From Aliicoccus persicus (GTDB lineage Bacteria > Bacillota > Bacilli > Staphylococcales > Salinicoccaceae), in assembly GCF_900110815.1 (NCBI RefSeq), contig NZ_FOIT01000001.1, forward strand, positions 293,910 through 357,909: a stretch of 64,000 nucleotides of DNA, read 5' to 3'. Below are positions 10,294 through 18,631 of this stretch, piece after piece (the stretch's first letter is position 1; each line of letters starts with the position of its first letter). Both the position numbers and the translations under genes were made by a program. The notes under the pieces are model-generated. The model had not been told where the DNA came from and did not search any database. It was given only the letters and a program-made list of their open reading frames with translations.

Positions 10294-11724
10294 ATGACGA
10301 ACAATTTAGATAAATCTTCTATGAACGAAGTTCAGCCGGATAACAGTAATGATAATAAGTCGTTGAACCCTTTTACGATGTTATTCTCATTTACGATTAT
10401 CGTGGCCATACTTACATATATTTTACCCTCTGGTCAATACGAGCGGGAAGAAGTAGACGGTAGAACCGTCCTCGTTAACAATTCTTTCGAATTTACAGAT
10501 CGTACGATTTTAGGTTTCTTCGATATTTTCACAAGCTTCCACGAAGGTTTAATGAATGGTGCTGCGATTGTGTTTACCATTTTCATCTTCGGTGGCGCAA
10601 TCGGTATCATGAAGAAGACCGGCGCACTTGATTCTTTTATCAAAAAGATTGTAGTGGTGTTTAAAGACTCAGCTATTTTAATTATTCCGGTGCTTGTCTT
10701 ATATTTTGGGTTACTTGGCTCATTAATCGGTACAGCGGAATCGTCGATTGTGTACCTGCCATTAATTATTCCGGTGATGATTGCGCTCCGTTATGATGCG
10801 ATTACTGCAGTAGCGGTTGTGTTTTTAGGGGCACTTGCCGTTGGATTTACTTCTGCGATCTTAAACCCATATACAGTCGGAGTAGCGCAGGAGATTGCAG
10901 AGCTCCCTTACATGTCAGGATGGGAATTCCGTATACCTATTTTCATTACGTTTTATGTAATTGTTGTCTCGTACATTATGATTTATGCGCGGCGCGTCAA
11001 GAAGAATCCGGCGCTTGGTGACTACGGTAACTATTCACCGGAAGATAATCAGGATATCAATTGGGATTTCAAAATGTCCCGGACACACGCGGCTGCACTG
11101 TCAGTTTTCGTTGTGGCTATTTTAAGTTTAGTGACTGGTGTCGCATTATTTGGATGGGGCCTGCAGCAGATTGGGGCAGTGATTCTGTTTGCCGGTGTCG
11201 CGATGGGTGTTATCTGTCGCTTACATCCAAACGCAATTGGTGACGGATTTGTACAGGGTGTGAAAGATATCTCAACAGGTGCACTCGTTGTCGGTTTCGC
11301 ACTTGCGATTGTTGAAGTGATGCAGCGTAGTGATTTGCTTGACGTTATGCTGTACTACTCAGCGAACTTACTTGACGGTTTACCGGTCGAGCTTGCTGCT
11401 GTCGGGATGTTCATCACGCAGTTATTTATTAACCTGCTTGTGCCGTCAGGATCAGGTCAAGCCGCACTGACAATGCCGATCATGATACCTTTGTCAGATT
11501 TACTCGGTGTGACACGTCAAACTGCAGTCATTGCATTCCAGCTCGGTGACGGATTATCAAACGTAATCATACCGACGTTCGGTGTCCTGCTCGCATCACT
11601 GTCGATGGCCGGGGTATCGTATATGAAGTGGGTGAAGTGGCTGTTGCCGCTCTTTATAATACTCGTTGTCGTTGGTGCAGGATTTGTCGTGCTCGCCCAA
11701 ATGATCGAACTCGGACCTTTCTAG
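10294..11724 (+). CDS. YfcC/DcuC-family carboxylate or amino-acid carrier
   Basis: This is a 476-residue integral membrane protein of the YfcC group (C4-dicarboxylate anaerobic carrier fold). It has some 12 hydrophobic segments, and the family motifs LGSLIGTAESSIVYLPLIIP in the first half and NLLVPSGSGQAALTMPIMIP in the second. Members include arginine/ornithine and dicarboxylate carriers, so the substrate is open. CAGGAGG 6 bases before ATG 10294 fixes the start; the frame upstream is not conserved. Its codons share the higher G+C of the adjacent opine-dehydrogenase-like gene, suggesting the two arrived together. Confidence 0.8.
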   Translation: MTNNLDKSSMNEVQPDNSNDNKSLNPFTMLFSFTIIVAILTYILPSGQYEREEVDGRTVLVNNSFEFTDRTILGFFDIFTSFHEGLMNGAAIVFTIFIFGGAIGIMKKTGALDSFIKKIVVVFKDSAILIIPVLVLYFGLLGSLIGTAESSIVYLPLIIPVMIALRYDAITAVAVVFLGALAVGFTSAILNPYTVGVAQEIAELPYMSGWEFRIPIFITFYVIVVSYIMIYARRVKKNPALGDYGNYSPEDNQDINWDFKMSRTHAAALSVFVVAILSLVTGVALFGWGLQQIGAVILFAGVAMGVICRLHPNAIGDGFVQGVKDISTGALVVGFALAIVEVMQRSDLLDVMLYYSANLLDGLPVELAAVGMFITQLFINLLVPSGSGQAALTMPIMIPLSDLLGVTRQTAVIAFQLGDGLSNVIIPTFGVLLASLSMAGVSYMKWVKWLLPLFIILVVVGAGFVVLAQMIELGPF

Positions 11725-11748
11725 ATAATTAAAAATTATATATAGTAT

Positions 11749-11778
11749 AGAACTCTGCTGTATTGGCAGGGTTCTTTT
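11749..11778 (+). terminator. Terminator of the YfcC-type gene
   Basis: AGAACTCTGC pairs with GCAGGGTTCT (one G-T pair) across 7 bases, followed by TTT. Confidence 0.75.
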
Positions 11779-11841
11779 GAGTCATTGATCAATGGATAGC
11801 GGTCATTGTCAACGCAGTAGTTCATTAAATATAATTCAAGA

Positions 11842-11871
11842 AATATAAAAAGAGCAGGTATTCCTGCTCTT
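11842..11871 (-). terminator. Terminator of plsY
   Basis: Read on the minus strand, AAGAGCAGG pairs with CCTGCTCTT over a 4-base loop and runs into TTTTATATTT. It starts right after the plsY stop codon. Confidence 0.85.
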
Positions 11872-11873
11872 AA

Positions 11874-12461
11874 TTACATAAACTTAATTTTGTGTTCAGT
11901 GCCTGCTTTAATTCGTTTAAAGTTAGAAATATGTTTCGTTATGACAAGTATGGCCACAAGAATTGATAGAATAATCATTAACCAATCTTGAAGGAACAGC
12001 GACGCAATAACAAAAGTGATTGCAGCAACACTACTCGCAACAGAAACATATTTAGTTAGTTTTAGCGTGAGAAGGAATGCTGATAATAATACAAGAAACA
12101 ATATTGGATTAAAGCCAAGTACAGCACCACCGCTCGTTGCGACAGCTTTACCACCTTGAAATTTTATAAAAATAGAAAAGACATGACCAATAGCTGCGGC
12201 TAATCCAAATAAAAATACATGAAAATACTCCGGTGCCAACCAATATCCTAAAAGTACAGGTATTGTTCCTTTAAAAAGATCTAACACGAGAATGACGATA
12301 CCCGCTTTTTTTCCAAGAATTCTGAATGCATTTGAAGCACCTAAATTTCCACTACCATGACGTCTGAGATCTTTGTTAAAAAAGAATTTACCAATGATTA
12401 AGCTAAATGGTATTGAACCAATTAAATAACTGACAATGAGTAGCAAAATAATTTCTATCAA
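11874..12461 (-). CDS. plsY: Acyl-phosphate:glycerol-3-phosphate acyltransferase PlsY
   Basis: PlsY transfers the acyl group of acyl-phosphate to glycerol-3-phosphate, the first step of phospholipid synthesis, at the membrane. Five hydrophobic segments and the family motifs GSGNLGASNAFRILG and HVFSIFIKFQGGKAVATSGG are present. The start is a TTG at 12459-12461, because GGAGGT lies 6 bases upstream and the product (195 residues) then matches the family N-terminus. A longer frame with ATG at 12509 has no such support. It is transcribed away from parE, as in Staphylococcus. Confidence 0.93.
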   Translation of the reverse strand: MIEIILLLIVSYLIGSIPFSLIIGKFFFNKDLRRHGSGNLGASNAFRILGKKAGIVILVLDLFKGTIPVLLGYWLAPEYFHVFLFGLAAAIGHVFSIFIKFQGGKAVATSGGAVLGFNPILFLVLLSAFLLTLKLTKYVSVASSVAAITFVIASLFLQDWLMIILSILVAILVITKHISNFKRIKAGTEHKIKFM

Positions 12462-12620
12462 TGATATACCTCCTTTATTATCAGGTACTAACATATTATC
12501 ATAAAGCATAAAGTTTAAGTAGTAGAAACAAAATAGGTTATAATAATATTATTATGTAAACTTTTGAGTTGAAAAAATTTATGTTATGATTATTTGCGAT
12601 TATCATAATGTTAGATTTTT

Positions 12621-12629
12621 TGCTATAAT
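12621..12629 (+). promoter_or_regulatory. Extended -10 promoter of parE-parC
   Basis: TGCTATAAT is a TGnTATAAT extended -10 element, 32 bases before the parE ATG. No good -35 is present at the usual distance, as is common with extended -10 promoters. Confidence 0.55.
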
Positions 12630-12634
12630 AATAA

Positions 12635-12648
12635 CGAACGTATGTTTG
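12635..12648 (+). promoter_or_regulatory. LexA-like SOS box upstream of parE
   Basis: CGAAC-GTAT-GTTTG matches the Gram-positive LexA box (CGAAC-N4-GTTCG) with a single change in the right half. It sits at the expected transcription start of the extended -10 promoter, where LexA would block initiation. SOS induction of parE is known in Staphylococcus and Bacillus. Confidence 0.6.
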
Positions 12649-12660
12649 TAGGAGGTCTAC

Positions 12661-14619
12661 ATGTCAGAGCAACATAATTATTCAGATGACTCGATCCAAA
12701 TATTGGAGGGTCTTGATGCGGTTCGTAAACGTCCGGGTATGTATATCGGATCAACGGACACACGTGGATTACATCATTTAGTATATGAAATCACTGATAA
12801 TGCCATTGACGAAATCATTAATGGGTACGGTGATGAAATTAAAGTTACATTGAACAAAGATGGAAGTATAACAATCGTCGATAATGCACGTGGTATGCCA
12901 ACGGGTATGCATGCCTCAAAAAAATCAACAGCAGAAGTAATTTTTACAGTACTTCATGCCGGAGGTAAATTCGGTACTGGTGGCTACAAAACAGCTGGTG
13001 GTTTACACGGTGTCGGTGCTTCTGTTGTCAATGCACTGAGCGAGTGGTTAGAAGTTAGAATATTTAGAGATGGTGCCATCCATGAGATTTCATTCCATAA
13101 TGGTGGTCAATTAAATAGCCAGTTGAAGAAGACTGGAAAAACGAGAAAGACAGGTACTGAGGTGACTTTTAAACCCGACAGTACTATTTTTAAGAGCGGA
13201 ATTAGTTTCAACTATGAAACGATTGTTGAGCGTTTACGAGAGTCTGCCTTTTTACAAAGCGGATTAAAAATCGAAGTTACGGATAATCGTGCTGAAGAAC
13301 CAGTTAGTGAGATATTCCAATATGATGATGGATTAAATGCATTCGTTGCTTTCTTAAATGAGGGGAAGTCGACGATTGGTCGTACAGTTAATTTTAACAG
13401 TACAGTGAATGAAATAGAAGTAAATATCAGCTTCCAATTTAATGATCAATATTCAGAAACGATATTGTCCTTCGTCAACAACGTTCGAACGAAAGACGGA
13501 GGAACGCATGAAGTTGGCTTCAAGACCGGATTTACGAAAGTGTTCAATGAGTATGCTCGCAAAATCAACGCGTTAAAATCAAAGGAGAAAAACCTTGAGG
13601 GTAACGATATTCGTGAAGGATTGACTGTTGTTTTATCCGTGAACATTCCAGAACATTTACTGCAGTTCGAAGGTCAGACGAAGAGTAAATTGGGCACGAG
13701 TGAAGCACGTCTTGCTGTCGACCAAATGATCAGTGAGCAGCTGCCATATTTCCTTGAAGAAAACAGTCCGTTATCACAACAGCTCGTTAAAAAAGCAATT
13801 CGTGCAAGAGATGTGCGTGAAACCGCGCGTAAAGCACGAGAAGAAGCAAGAAACGGTAAAAAGAATAAAAAACGTGACACGCTGCTCAGTGGTAAGTTAA
13901 CACCGGCACAGAGTAAAGATGCCACGAAAAACGAACTCTTTCTTGTCGAAGGGGATTCTGCTGGTGGTTCAGCGAAACAGGGACGTGATCGTAAGTTTCA
14001 AGCGATCCTGCCACTTAGAGGTAAAGTCATCAACACTGAAAAAGCAAAATTTGAAGATATTTTTAAAAATGAAGAAATCAATACAATCATCCATACGATC
14101 GGTGCGGGTGTCGGTAATGATTTTAATGTTGAAAACTCGAACTATGACAAAGTTATTATTATGACCGATGCAGATACGGATGGTGCGCATATTCAAGTAT
14201 TGCTTTTAACATTTTTCTTTAACTACATGCGACCATTATTTGCTGCAGGTAAGATTTACATTGCGATGCCGCCTTTATATCAATTGAAAAAAGGTTCTGG
14301 TAAGAAACAAGAGATTCGCTATGTATGGACAGAAGATGAATTGCAAAAAGCAATGGCTGAGATGGGCAAAGGTGTTGAACTTCAGCGTTACAAAGGTCTC
14401 GGTGAGATGATGCCGGCTCAGCTTTGGGAAACGACAATGGACCCGAACACACGCACATTGATTAAAGTGAGCATTGATGATGAGGCACTGTCATTAAAAC
14501 GCATCACGACACTGATGGGCGATAACGTTGAGATGCGTCGTAAATGGATTGAATCTCATGTTAGTTTTACATTAGAAGAAGATCCGAGTATTTTAGAAAG
14601 TGGTGAAATCATTGAGTGA
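12661..14619 (+). CDS. parE: DNA topoisomerase IV subunit B
   Basis: ParE is the ATPase subunit of topoisomerase IV, which decatenates daughter chromosomes. The GHKL ATP-binding region is at the N-terminus (EITDNAIDEIINGYGDEI, GGLHGVGASVVNALS). The TOPRIM motifs follow: EGDSAGG near residue 430, PLRGKVINTEKA, and MTDADTDGAHI near 501. The length (652 residues) is normal. GTAGGAGG precedes the ATG by 5 bases. It overlaps the start of parC by 8 bases. ParE rather than GyrB is supported by the partner gene and by gene order with plsY. Confidence 0.96.
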   Translation: MSEQHNYSDDSIQILEGLDAVRKRPGMYIGSTDTRGLHHLVYEITDNAIDEIINGYGDEIKVTLNKDGSITIVDNARGMPTGMHASKKSTAEVIFTVLHAGGKFGTGGYKTAGGLHGVGASVVNALSEWLEVRIFRDGAIHEISFHNGGQLNSQLKKTGKTRKTGTEVTFKPDSTIFKSGISFNYETIVERLRESAFLQSGLKIEVTDNRAEEPVSEIFQYDDGLNAFVAFLNEGKSTIGRTVNFNSTVNEIEVNISFQFNDQYSETILSFVNNVRTKDGGTHEVGFKTGFTKVFNEYARKINALKSKEKNLEGNDIREGLTVVLSVNIPEHLLQFEGQTKSKLGTSEARLAVDQMISEQLPYFLEENSPLSQQLVKKAIRARDVRETARKAREEARNGKKNKKRDTLLSGKLTPAQSKDATKNELFLVEGDSAGGSAKQGRDRKFQAILPLRGKVINTEKAKFEDIFKNEEINTIIHTIGAGVGNDFNVENSNYDKVIIMTDADTDGAHIQVLLLTFFFNYMRPLFAAGKIYIAMPPLYQLKKGSGKKQEIRYVWTEDELQKAMAEMGKGVELQRYKGLGEMMPAQLWETTMDPNTRTLIKVSIDDEALSLKRITTLMGDNVEMRRKWIESHVSFTLEEDPSILESGEIIE

Positions 14620-17032
14620 AATCATTCAAAACTTAAAACTTGAAGATGTCCTCGGTGAACGCTTTGGACGCTACAGTAAATATGTGATTCAAGATCGTGC
14701 GATACCGGATGTTCGAGATGGTTTAAAACCAGTTCAACGTCGTATTCTTTACTCGATGTATCGCGAAGGTAATACATTTGAAAAGCAATTCAGAAAAAGT
14801 GCACGAACTGCCGGTGACGTGATCGGTAAGTATCATCCACATGGTGACTCCAGTGTGTATGATGCGATGGTGCGCTTATCTCAAGAGTGGAAGATGCGTC
14901 AGGAATTAATCATGATGCATGGTAACAAGGGTAGTGTGGATGGAGATCCACCCGCTGCAATGCGTTACACAGAAGCGAAGTTAGCTGAGATTTCCAATGA
15001 ATTATTAAAAGATATCAATAAAGATACCGTGCAATTCGTCAACAACTACGATGATACAGAAGTAGAACCGACGGTACTCCCGGCTCGATTTCCTAATTTA
15101 CTGGTTAACGGATCAACAGGTATTTCAGCGGGTTATGCAACGGATATTCCGCCGCATCATTTAAGCGAAATTATTGATGCGACTTTGAAGATTATCGATA
15201 AACCATCGGTTACTGTCGATGAACTGATGAACATCGTGCCTGGTCCTGACTTCCCAACAGGTGGGATTATACAAGGGAAGAAAGGCATTAAACAAGCGTA
15301 CGAAACAGGTCGAGGCAAGATTATTATTCGCAGTAAAATTAGAACGGAAGATGTGCGTGGTGGTAAAACACACATCATCATCGAAGAGATTCCATTTGAT
15401 GTGAATAAGGCAATGCTCGTAAAACGCATGGATGAAGTGCGTGCAGATCGACGTGTTGAAGGTATTATCGAAGTGCGAGATGAATCGGACAGACAAGGTT
15501 TAAGAATCGTCATTGAAACGCGTAAAGATGCGCAAGTGGAAGGTATCATTAACTACTTGTTAAAGAAAACTGATCTTCAAGTGAACTATCACTTCAACAT
15601 GGTAGCAATTAGTGATCGTGCACCGAAACAGCTCGGCATCATTGAAATATTAAAGAGCTATATCGAACACCAAAAAGACGTCGTGACACGTCGTAGTCGT
15701 TATGACTTAAATGCTGCAGAAAAACGCATGCATATTATTCAAGGGTTGATGAAGGTATTATCGATTTTAGATGAAGTCATTCGAGTCATCCGTGAATCAG
15801 ATAATAAGAAACATGCAAAAGAAAACTTGATTGAAGCGTTTGATTTTACTGAGCAACAAGCCGAAGCAATCGTTATGTTGCAACTTTATCGTTTAACAAA
15901 TACGGATATTGTCGAGCTTGAAAATGAAAGCAGTGAGCTGGAGTACACAATCAATCAGTTAAAAGAAGTTTTATCTGATGAAAAAGAGTTATTAAAAGTG
16001 ATTAAAACTGAACTTCGTCAAGTGCGTAAAAAATATGACAATCCGAGACGTTCAGTGATTGAAGAACAAATTGAAGCAATTGAACTCGATAAGGAAGTCA
16101 TCGTGCCGAAAGAAGAGACGATGATTACAGTGACAAATGAAGGTTATGTAAAACGCACGAGCTTGCGTAGTTACAATGCATCTGTGCCTGGTGAACTTGG
16201 TAAGAAAGATTCCGACTATGTGTTATATAAAGCAGAATCACATACGCTTGCACAGCTGTTGCTATTCACAAATAAAGGAAAGTACATGATTATTCCAGTG
16301 CATGAGTTGCCCGAAATCCGTTGGAAAGATGGTGGTCAACACATCAGCATGAACTTCCAATTGGATAGTGATGAACGCGTGATACAAGCACGGGCAATTG
16401 AATCATTTGATGAAGAACTATCAGTATTTATGGCAACACGTGGTGGTTCGATTAAGCATACGAAGTTAAAAGACTTGGAAGCCGTTCGAATACGCAGACC
16501 AATCGTTGCGATGAAAGTAAAACCAGAAGATGAGATTGTGTCGATTGAAATAACATCATCAATGGATGAAGATATCGTGTTTGTCACGGCTAAAGGTATG
16601 ACTTTACGTTTTAATTTATCTCAAGTTGGACCGACAGGGTTAAGAGGTCAGGGTATAAAATCAATGAATGTGAAACCAGATGACAATATTGTCGGTGCGC
16701 ATATCGTTCAAGAACCAAACGCATTGATTACAGTGACACAACGCGGTGCTGTGAAGAAAACTGCACTCGATACGATTGAAGCTGCAAATCGTGCACAAGT
16801 GGGTACGATGTTGTATAAAGAGATTAAGATGAAACCACATCGCGTTATAAAATCGTTTATGGTGCCTGGTGATGCTATTATTGAACTCAAGTCAGAAAAT
16901 GAACACGAGAGTGTTGAGTTAAAACCGGTACGTCCAACAGCAAAATATATGAATGGTTCGTTTATGGTCGATGAAGCATCATTTGGTGTCGTCATCGATG
17001 CGTATCAAGATGTGTTGAAAGATCCTTCTTAA
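14612..17032 (+). CDS. parC: DNA topoisomerase IV subunit A
   Basis: ParC is the DNA-cleaving subunit of topoisomerase IV. The active tyrosine is Tyr119 in MRYTEAKLA. The quinolone-determining region reads YHPHGDSSVYDAM, with Ser80 wild type and Asp at position 84, where Staphylococcus aureus has Glu. The C-terminal half carries the beta-pinwheel repeats (QRGAVKKTA, RGGSIKHTKL). I chose TTG 14612, which overlaps parE by 8 bases, because the numbering and N-terminus (MSEIIQNLKLEDVLG) then match the family; GTG codons at 14600 and 14603 are alternatives. The terminator hairpin begins within the last codons. Confidence 0.95.
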   Translation: MSEIIQNLKLEDVLGERFGRYSKYVIQDRAIPDVRDGLKPVQRRILYSMYREGNTFEKQFRKSARTAGDVIGKYHPHGDSSVYDAMVRLSQEWKMRQELIMMHGNKGSVDGDPPAAMRYTEAKLAEISNELLKDINKDTVQFVNNYDDTEVEPTVLPARFPNLLVNGSTGISAGYATDIPPHHLSEIIDATLKIIDKPSVTVDELMNIVPGPDFPTGGIIQGKKGIKQAYETGRGKIIIRSKIRTEDVRGGKTHIIIEEIPFDVNKAMLVKRMDEVRADRRVEGIIEVRDESDRQGLRIVIETRKDAQVEGIINYLLKKTDLQVNYHFNMVAISDRAPKQLGIIEILKSYIEHQKDVVTRRSRYDLNAAEKRMHIIQGLMKVLSILDEVIRVIRESDNKKHAKENLIEAFDFTEQQAEAIVMLQLYRLTNTDIVELENESSELEYTINQLKEVLSDEKELLKVIKTELRQVRKKYDNPRRSVIEEQIEAIELDKEVIVPKEETMITVTNEGYVKRTSLRSYNASVPGELGKKDSDYVLYKAESHTLAQLLLFTNKGKYMIIPVHELPEIRWKDGGQHISMNFQLDSDERVIQARAIESFDEELSVFMATRGGSIKHTKLKDLEAVRIRRPIVAMKVKPEDEIVSIEITSSMDEDIVFVTAKGMTLRFNLSQVGPTGLRGQGIKSMNVKPDDNIVGAHIVQEPNALITVTQRGAVKKTALDTIEAANRAQVGTMLYKEIKMKPHRVIKSFMVPGDAIIELKSENEHESVELKPVRPTAKYMNGSFMVDEASFGVVIDAYQDVLKDPS

Positions 17033-17049
17033 GAGAAGGGTCTTTTTTT
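17020..17049 (+). terminator. Terminator of parE-parC
   Basis: AGATCCTTCT pairs with AGAAGGGTCT around the parC stop codon and is followed by TTTTTT. Confidence 0.85.
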
Positions 17050-17055
17050 ATCTAA

Positions 17056-17094
17056 ATAAAAAGCCCAACTATTCTCTCATGAATAGTTGGGTTT
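17056..17094 (-). terminator. Terminator of the DUF1002 gene
   Basis: On the minus strand AACCCAACTATTC pairs with GAATAGTTGGG over a 6-base loop and runs into CTTTTTATTT, just after the minus-strand gene ending at 17099. Confidence 0.8.
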
Positions 17095-17098
17095 AAAA

Positions 17099-18058
17099 TT
17101 AATTTGATCTAAAGAAGTTTAAAATTAAGTCGATAAAGTCTTGCAGTGCATTTAAGAAGTTCTGCCATACACCGGACTCTTGAATCTCTTTACCAATCTG
17201 AGCAGCTTGTTCTTTTGCTTGATCAAATGCATCACTTGAAGTGATTTGATTGACTAAGTCACGTGAACTATCCAATAAGCGATTTGCTTCTTCACTTTGG
17301 AAGATTCCAGAGTTTTGAATTTGTATAACGATGTTGATGATATTATTCACCTGAGTTTCAGTTAAAATACCATCCAAACCGTTTCTTTCCATCTGATCAT
17401 TTACGATATTTCTAATTTGCTCTTCTGATAGATCTCCACCTTCATCGATGATATTGATTTTAATTTCAGTAATCATCTTGTTCAATTGTTCTTGTGAAAA
17501 TCCATCAACATTAATATTTTGCTGTGTAATGTTGTTGATTACATTTAATTCTTGCTGCGCGTTTTGTGTGTATTCTTCATTCACTTCTTCACCTTGTTCG
17601 GCAAACGCTTTGTAAATACCAGCTAAGGCACTTTCACCCGTTACATCTTCAGCAGCCCCGATTACAACGACTGCATCCGTAATACCTGATGTGATTAAAG
17701 CATTCTGATACATCTGTGGTGTAATCTGTGTAATGCGGCCCATTTCTTCATTAATTGTTAGATCTAATCCATGACCTTCATTGCGCTGTTGAATTCGGAT
17801 ACTCGATTTCAATATGTTATTTGCATAGTCTTGGTTTAAATATCTCATGCTGTCTTCTCTATACACATAACTGATAATATCATTGTCCTCAACACCGAGA
17901 ACCTCAGCCGTTTGTGTTTGTAAGTTTTGATCATTTTCTAATGCAGCACCATATACTGTCACTGCTTCATCCCACTCTGACACAGCTTGTGTGTGTTGAG
18001 TAAAAAATATAGTTGTCATAAACATAATTACCAATATTGGTATAAAACGCTTTAACAT
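17099..18058 (-). CDS. Secreted DUF1002-family protein
   Basis: This 319-residue protein has a signal peptide (hydrophobic residues 5-20, probable cleavage after TQA near 25) and the DUF1002 pattern of Bacillota. That includes ILKSSIRIQQRNEGHGLDL, a GITDAVVVIGAAEDVTGESALAGIYKAF segment (split here only for description), and Asn/Gln-rich helices with repeated N-I-(V/I)-N motifs at the C-terminus. It is predicted to be extracytoplasmic; the function of the family is unknown. GGAGGGG lies 6 bases before the ATG. It is transcribed alone, convergent with parC. Confidence 0.75.
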   Translation of the reverse strand: MLKRFIPILVIMFMTTIFFTQHTQAVSEWDEAVTVYGAALENDQNLQTQTAEVLGVEDNDIISYVYREDSMRYLNQDYANNILKSSIRIQQRNEGHGLDLTINEEMGRITQITPQMYQNALITSGITDAVVVIGAAEDVTGESALAGIYKAFAEQGEEVNEEYTQNAQQELNVINNITQQNINVDGFSQEQLNKMITEIKINIIDEGGDLSEEQIRNIVNDQMERNGLDGILTETQVNNIINIVIQIQNSGIFQSEEANRLLDSSRDLVNQITSSDAFDQAKEQAAQIGKEIQESGVWQNFLNALQDFIDLILNFFRSN

Positions 18059-18144
18059 GACATCCCCTCCCTGTTCAAAAATGGTACTATAAATTTTAAT
18101 AAGTTACAATTAATTATATGCTTCAGTGAATAAGAGGGATAGCG

Positions 18145-18528
18145 ATGTACACGTATTTACAATGTAATATACCAGGTTTGTCATTATTGATCGAAGGTGA
18201 AACAAACACAATCGAACTCGGAGTTCCGATAAAGGGCATCATTGAGTTTAATTCATCAGCTCAGGACGTAACAATAAACAAATTAGATATTTCACTTATG
18301 GGTGTCAGAGAGAAGGGGAGAGCACTTAAACTCGATCGCTTTAATGTGAATCATAGTGTTGAAATCGAACCGAACAGCTTGCTTAAATACCCATTTAAGA
18401 TGATGGTAGACAAATCAAAATTCAATATAAATATGATCGTAGAATTTGATGTGCGAATTAATACAAGTATCGGTGATTTTGAGTCATCAAGTACGTTCGT
18501 CCATGTACTGCGTGAAGAAACCCAATAA
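18145..18528 (+). CDS. Arrestin-like, Spo0M-related small protein (function unknown)
   Basis: This 127-residue soluble protein has a beta-strand pattern: an N-terminal strand, then ELGVPIKGIIEFNSSAQ, KLDISLMGVRE and a PNSLLKYPFKM segment. That resembles the arrestin-like N-domain of SpoIIB/Spo0M-type (Spo0M) proteins. The resemblance is by eye and the protein is about half the length of Spo0M, so a truncated or single-domain member is the best description. GAGG stands 9 bases upstream of the ATG. It precedes the SOS-controlled polymerase but is unlikely to share its promoter. Confidence 0.5.
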   Translation: MYTYLQCNIPGLSLLIEGETNTIELGVPIKGIIEFNSSAQDVTINKLDISLMGVREKGRALKLDRFNVNHSVEIEPNSLLKYPFKMMVDKSKFNINMIVEFDVRINTSIGDFESSSTFVHVLREETQ

Positions 18529-18597
18529 AAATCATATCATCTTCATAAACTTTAATGATGAAATCTAACTAAAAATGATATATAATGATCTTAAATA

Positions 18598-18611
18598 CGA
18601 ACGTACGTTCG
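18598..18611 (+). promoter_or_regulatory. Perfect LexA (SOS) box of the Y-family polymerase gene
   Basis: CGAAC-GTAC-GTTCG is a perfect 14-base palindrome matching the Gram-positive LexA consensus. A TATAAT at 18581-18586 lies just upstream, so the box covers the transcription start. The longer in-frame start at 18575 would place the operator inside the gene, which supports the downstream start at 18632. Confidence 0.85.
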
Positions 18612-18631
18612 ATAATTTGAGAGGTAAACAG

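Noticed and set aside
15157-15549. Antisense 130-codon frame within parC (and similar antisense frames in odhA, murG and telA)
   Set aside because: They have no ribosome binding site or recognisable domain and mirror the codon pattern of the genes they oppose.
18575-18631. Longer start of the Y-family polymerase
   Set aside because: The added codons cover the -10 and the LexA operator; GAGAGG supports ATG 18632.
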